Source: a virus | IMG/VR virus record: IMGVR_UViG_3300050014_000280 | Coordinates: 1-46,830 of that record | Strand: one strand, 5' to 3' | Length of the DNA stretch: 46,830 bases | In this document: positions 44,132 to 46,830 of the stretch, piece by piece | Position numbering within the stretch: the first letter of the stretch is position 1 | Layout of the letters: every line of letters begins with the position of its first letter | Program-made: the position numbers and the translations under genes | Notes under the pieces: generated by a model | Told to the model about the DNA's origin: nothing | The model's input: the letters and a program-made list of their open reading frames with translations, nothing else | Database searches by the model: none

Positions 44132-45088
44132 CTACTCCGCGGAGAAGATACCGCCACGCTCTGGGCGCGGCGCCGCGGTGTATCCCCAAGTGAGCGTCTC
44201 CGGCTTGCCGCTCGCGTTGCGGAACACGACTCCGGCCACGGTGCCGATCTTGAGCGCGTCAGCGTCGGCCACATGCAGCGCCTCGCCGCTGATGGTAAGG
44301 AACGGATGCGCGCCTGGGGACTTCGGCACCACGAGCTCATATGCGACGTCGCCAGCGTGGAGGGACCCCAGCCCCTTCGACTTGGCCGCTTTCAGCAGCG
44401 CGCTCGCGTCCTCGGCAGAGATCGCGGCGGGTCCGGTGGGTACGGTCGCGCCGGGAAGGTCGTCGGTGGGTACGGTGGCGGCAGAGTCGTCGCCGATGGG
44501 TACGGCGGGCTCAGGCACGTCACCCGTGGGTACGGCGTCGCCAACCTCGTCACCTTCCAGCTCGTCCGGCAGATCCGCGCCCTCCTCGTCGTCGTCGGTC
44601 GGCAGGAACGGGATCTCCTCGCCGTCGTCCGTGGGTACGGTGGGAGCGGACTCGTCATCCGCGAACGGCATCGCGGCTTCGGCGCACTGTGCGACCGTGG
44701 ACGGGATGGGCTCGTCGATGAGCGGATCCATCTCCCACGCGACACCGCACGAGTCGCCGTCGACGCGCAGCGGGCATGACGGCACTTCCTCGGCCGAGTG
44801 GTAGCACGGGCCCATCGCCACGAGCGGCAGCGGTTCGCCCTCGGCATCGTGCTCGGCGGCAGCCTGCGCGTCCTCGAGCGTGGTCTGTCCCTCGATCGGG
44901 CCGGTGGGTATGACCGTCTGGTAGCCCTCAAGTGTGACTGTAGCCTTGCAGCCGACCAGCCGCAGAATCTCAGCCTCATGCTGAGGTCCGAAGGCAAGCG
45001 GTACCTGCGCCGGCGCTCCCGGTGCCTTGCTGAACTTGCCGACCGTCGCCTCGAATCGAACAGTCTCCCATCTTGGGTCGTCCATCAT
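44132..45088 (-). CDS. Hypothetical protein with acidic VPT-repeat linker, 318 aa
   Basis: N-terminal 85 residues (ETVRFEATVGKFSKAPGAPAQVPLAFGPQHEAEILRLVGCKATVTLEGYQ) resemble a small beta domain seen in phage early proteins. Residues about 135-235 are an acidic, disordered linker with repeated TVPTD/AVPTG units encoded by GGGTACGG-containing DNA. The C-terminal 85 residues are another globular part (YELVVPKSPGAHPFLTISGEALHVADAD...TLTWGY). ATG 45088 overlaps the HIRAN stop as ATGA. Function unknown. Confidence 0.65.
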   Translation of the reverse strand: MMDDPRWETVRFEATVGKFSKAPGAPAQVPLAFGPQHEAEILRLVGCKATVTLEGYQTVIPTGPIEGQTTLEDAQAAAEHDAEGEPLPLVAMGPCYHSAEEVPSCPLRVDGDSCGVAWEMDPLIDEPIPSTVAQCAEAAMPFADDESAPTVPTDDGEEIPFLPTDDDEEGADLPDELEGDEVGDAVPTGDVPEPAVPIGDDSAATVPTDDLPGATVPTGPAAISAEDASALLKAAKSKGLGSLHAGDVAYELVVPKSPGAHPFLTISGEALHVADADALKIGTVAGVVFRNASGKPETLTWGYTAAPRPERGGIFSAE

Positions 45089-45438
45089 CGTCCCTTCTGT
45101 TCTGCCACGCTCAACCTCCGCTTGAGGTTGAGTCGCAGCCCGATCGACTTCTCGCCACCGCCAACGACAGCGGCGACATGTGCCCACACCTCGTAGTCCT
45201 GCGCGAACGAGTGCCGCAGCACGGCCGCCTCGGTGCGCGGGATGTAGCCGCACTGCTGGCCGGGGAGCACGCGACCGCGTTCGTCCACGCGCCACACGCC
45301 AGCCGCGTTCGGGTCGTACTCGTTCGTCGGCTCAGGAAGGACGCGCAGCCAGTCGCCTTCGCGCACGCTCGCGAGCACCTCTTGCCGTCCCTCGAAGGTC
45401 ACGCCGGCCACCTTCGTTTCGATGCGCCAGTCGTCCAT
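45085..45438 (-). CDS. HIRAN-domain protein, 117 aa
   Basis: VAGVTFEGRQEVLASVREGDWLRVLPEPTNEYDPNAAGVWRVD...GQQCGYIPRTEAAVL is a complete HIRAN domain, which in helicases such as HLTF binds 3' DNA ends. Here it stands almost alone. ATG 45438 overlaps the radical SAM stop by one base. A role in binding stalled forks or DNA ends fits the recombination genes in this unit, but is inference. Confidence 0.85.
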   Translation of the reverse strand: MDDWRIETKVAGVTFEGRQEVLASVREGDWLRVLPEPTNEYDPNAAGVWRVDERGRVLPGQQCGYIPRTEAAVLRHSFAQDYEVWAHVAAVVGGGEKSIGLRLNLKRRLSVAEQKGR

Positions 45439-46343
45439 CACAGCATCGCCTCCGTCCTCGATGGTAGCGCCCTGCCGTGGCCCATGCCGAGGCGGTATTC
45501 GGACCACGCAACCGATCGTGAGATCGCCTTGTTGTTCCAGTACCGAGCGAAGCGCTGCTGGTAGGGGTCGGTCTTGTCGAACGGCATCACAAACGGCATC
45601 GCGCCCAGGGATCGTAGCGTTTCCGTTCGGTAGACATCCTCGGCCTCTGTCGTGTCGAAGCCGATGAGCACGTACACCAGCACGTCGTGCAACGACGGGT
45701 AGTGCTGCTTGAGCGTGGTGATTCCCGCGACGACCTTGCTCTCCTCGCTCATCGAGTCCCAAGCGAAGTGCATGCAGCCCCACCGCTTCACGCCCATGAG
45801 CGCCTCGCACATCTCGTCCGTGAGCAGCCGCACGTCCAGCGACTCGAACGCCGTGCGTGTGCCGCGGTCGCGCAGCTCGTGACAGGTGTCCACGAACAGG
45901 TCCGGCATCGCGGTCAGGTTGTCGTCCATCAGCCGAAGGCGCGACTGACCGCGCAGGAAGTCGTCCAGCACTCCCACCTGATGCACCGCGCCGTCCTGAA
46001 GCCACACCACGCACCACGGGCAGCGACGGATGCAGCCGCGGGTGATACGCCCCATCGCGTAGGTGCAGCCGAAGAAGTCGTATGCCGGATAGCGCGCCTC
46101 GACCTCGGCCGGCAGCAGCGTCGTGAGGTCGTAGCCAGTCCCGCCGCTGACGACCTCGCAGGCCCAGGGCGTCGAATCGTCGGGCGTGAAGTCGAACACC
46201 TTGGAGCGGCGCACGACGTCGTACCGGCCCCACAGCGGCGCGGCGATCTCGACGTGATGCCCGTGCGCCCGATCGTCGGCGACGTACTTCATCAGCGCGA
46301 GGTTCGGAATCAGTGAGTCAACGGAGACGATGCCGACGTTCAC
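45438..46343 (-). CDS. Radical SAM protein
   Basis: 301 residues. The iron-sulfur motif CxxxCxxC is clear (GCIRRCPWC, about residue 100). VNVGIVSVDSLIPNLALMKYVADDRAHGHHVEI at the N-terminus resembles the B12-binding-like lead domain of radical SAM enzymes. RLMDDNLTAMPDL, FESLDVRLLTDEMCEALMGVKRWGCMHFAWDS and VLVYVLIGFDTTEAE follow the TIM-barrel pattern. GTG 46343 overlaps the dcm stop as GTGA. The substrate is unknown; being coupled to a DNA methyltransferase, nucleic-acid modification is a possibility. Confidence 0.82.
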   Translation of the reverse strand: MNVGIVSVDSLIPNLALMKYVADDRAHGHHVEIAAPLWGRYDVVRRSKVFDFTPDDSTPWACEVVSGGTGYDLTTLLPAEVEARYPAYDFFGCTYAMGRITRGCIRRCPWCVVWLQDGAVHQVGVLDDFLRGQSRLRLMDDNLTAMPDLFVDTCHELRDRGTRTAFESLDVRLLTDEMCEALMGVKRWGCMHFAWDSMSEESKVVAGITTLKQHYPSLHDVLVYVLIGFDTTEAEDVYRTETLRSLGAMPFVMPFDKTDPYQQRFARYWNNKAISRSVAWSEYRLGMGHGRALPSRTEAML

Positions 46344-46830
46344 AGTGCCGCCTCGATCCGGCGGCCGATGAAGGACATGACGTTGACCGCCATGCTGTTG
46401 CCGATTGCGTGGTAGCGCACGCCATCGCCTGCGTGCGGCTTCTTGTTCCACGGCACGTCGGTCCAGCCGCTACGCCTTGTCAGAGCGAAGGAGAACGAAC
46501 TGGCGCTGAGTGTTTCGGCGGGAATGAATGAAGCAATGGCATTCACGACAGAGCAGCACAAGGTTTCCAGGTGAGAGTCGGAGTTCGGGGAACTTGGCTC
46601 GGCTTCCGACGTGGTGAACCTCGAATGATCGCTCTTGGGATTCGTGGTGCCGGCCGCATCGCTGGCAGGTTCCCCGATCCCGCGCCCATACAGCCGCACT
46701 GACACGCTTCCACTCTTTCGAAGTGTAGAAGGCATCATGCTCTGCGGTGATCCCGCCGCGCCAACAGTGGTTGTTGGCCCCACTGTTGTGATCGTACGCG
46801 CAAGCAGGGCTGCAAAATCGGCGGTCGCGG
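46340..46830 (-). CDS. dcm: DNA cytosine-5 methyltransferase, C-terminal part (joins the gene at 1-1836)
   Basis: The C-terminal 43 residues (46471 down to the stop at 46340) carry GWTDVPWNKKPH followed by motif X, AIGNSMAVNVMSFIGRRI, the usual end of phage cytosine methyltransferases. Upstream of 46471 the frame is open to the window edge but reads only as the shadow of the HNH gene, with no methyltransferase homology. The TGA stop overlaps the GTG start of the radical SAM gene, so the two are translationally coupled. Whether the full-length protein with its 221-residue insert is made, or the insert is removed or bypassed, cannot be told from sequence. Confidence 0.85.
   Translation of the reverse strand, partial: ATADFAALLARTITTVGPTTTVGAAGSPQSMMPSTLRKSGSVSVRLYGRGIGEPASDAAGTTNPKSDHSRFTTSEAEPSSPNSDSHLETLCCSVVNAIASFIPAETLSASSFSFALTRRSGWTDVPWNKKPHAGDGVRYHAIGNSMAVNVMSFIGRRIEAAL
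46470..46830 (-). CDS. HNH homing endonuclease nested in dcm, C-terminal part
   Basis: This part holds the catalytic region: CQRCG zinc ligands, FEVHHVGSRAKFPELRL (HH of HNH), NLVLLCRECH (N and the second zinc pair) and a basic tail, ending at TAG 46472-46470. The stop lies one base from where methyltransferase homology resumes (Ser codon 46471-46469), so the endonuclease ORF defines the right edge of the insert. Compared with the left terminal copy, it differs by two synonymous changes and one Arg-to-Ser codon. Confidence 0.85.
   Translation of the reverse strand, partial: RDRRFCSPACAYDHNSGANNHCWRGGITAEHDAFYTSKEWKRVSAAVWARDRGTCQRCGRHHESQERSFEVHHVGSRAKFPELRLSPGNLVLLCRECHCFIHSRRNTQRQFVLLRSDKA
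46562..46830. repeat. Right copy of the terminal (circularising) repeat
   Basis: This segment duplicates bases 1-269 with four substitutions and no indels. It lies inside the HNH gene nested in the methyltransferase gene. Cutting one copy and joining 46561 to 1 restores both genes. Confidence 0.9.

Noticed and set aside
46470-46830. Intein in Dcm
   Set aside because: The endonuclease frame differs from the Dcm frame and no Hint-domain splice blocks are present in the Dcm frame.
1-46830. Integrase, lysogeny repressor, attachment site, tRNA genes
   Set aside because: None recognised on either strand, so a temperate lifestyle is not supported, though an unknown small gene could still be a regulator.

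Overview
The window is an essentially complete, circularly closing genome of a tailed, siphovirus-type bacteriophage, about 46.6 kb. The first 269 bases recur at the right end (46562-46830) with four mismatches, and two genes run across the junction, so the ends are an assembly overlap on a circular or circularly permuted molecule. Base composition is GC-rich. GTG starts and 4- or 8-base gene overlaps are common. One promoter looks made for a leaderless mRNA. Together these suggest a high-GC host, possibly an actinobacterium, but the host is inference. I see no integrase, repressor, tRNA or CRISPR array.

There are three transcription units. (1) A late leftward unit (minus strand) runs from about 41.1 kb to 13.2 kb. 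In order it holds a probable small terminase, four tiny or zinc-ribbon/membrane genes, large terminase (with a LAGLIDADG intein inside the ATPase P-loop), portal, head morphogenesis protein, Mu-like I protease/scaffold and Mu-like gpT capsid. Head accessory and connector proteins follow, then tail completion, tail tube, a frameshifted chaperone pair, tape measure, distal tail protein, an FN3 adhesin-like protein and a tail protein carrying a glycosidase-like domain. Endolysin, coiled-coil and holin-like membrane genes end the unit. (2) An early leftward unit starts at a textbook sigma70 promoter (13058-13086) and runs through coordinate 1, across the circle junction, to 44.1 kb. It encodes an annealing-like protein, an immunity-like repeat protein, SbcD, a J-domain protein, DUF3850, SbcC, a RuvC-like resolvase, a winged-helix replication initiator, a DnaC-like loader, a transglycosylase, a DNA cytosine methyltransferase, a radical SAM protein and a HIRAN protein. 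(3) A rightward block of six small genes (41924-44050) diverges from the late unit and meets the early unit at a hairpin terminator (44088-44116).

Replication signals occur in two places. Six copies of a 26-bp dyad (TACCGTGWC-N7-GWCACGGCAC) and two pairs of DnaA boxes are split between the initiator gene (4173-4311) and the 0.8-kb divergent intergenic region (41425-41830). This looks like a duplicated origin, one copy inside the rep gene as in lambda O.

The most unusual locus lies across the junction. The methyltransferase gene carries a roughly 660-base insert exactly between its conserved GFP and GWTDVPW motifs. The insert is almost nothing but an extended -10 promoter and a complete HNH endonuclease gene in a different reading frame, yet the methyltransferase frame stays open through all of it. 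The four mismatches between the two terminal copies fall mostly in third codon positions of the HNH frame and second positions of the methyltransferase frame, which suggests selection acts on HNH. Other notable items are a 21-unit tetrapeptide array flanked by perfect 26-bp inverted repeats, a 13 x 18-residue repeat protein, a cluster of GGGTACGG motifs, and palindromic operators in the divergent region.
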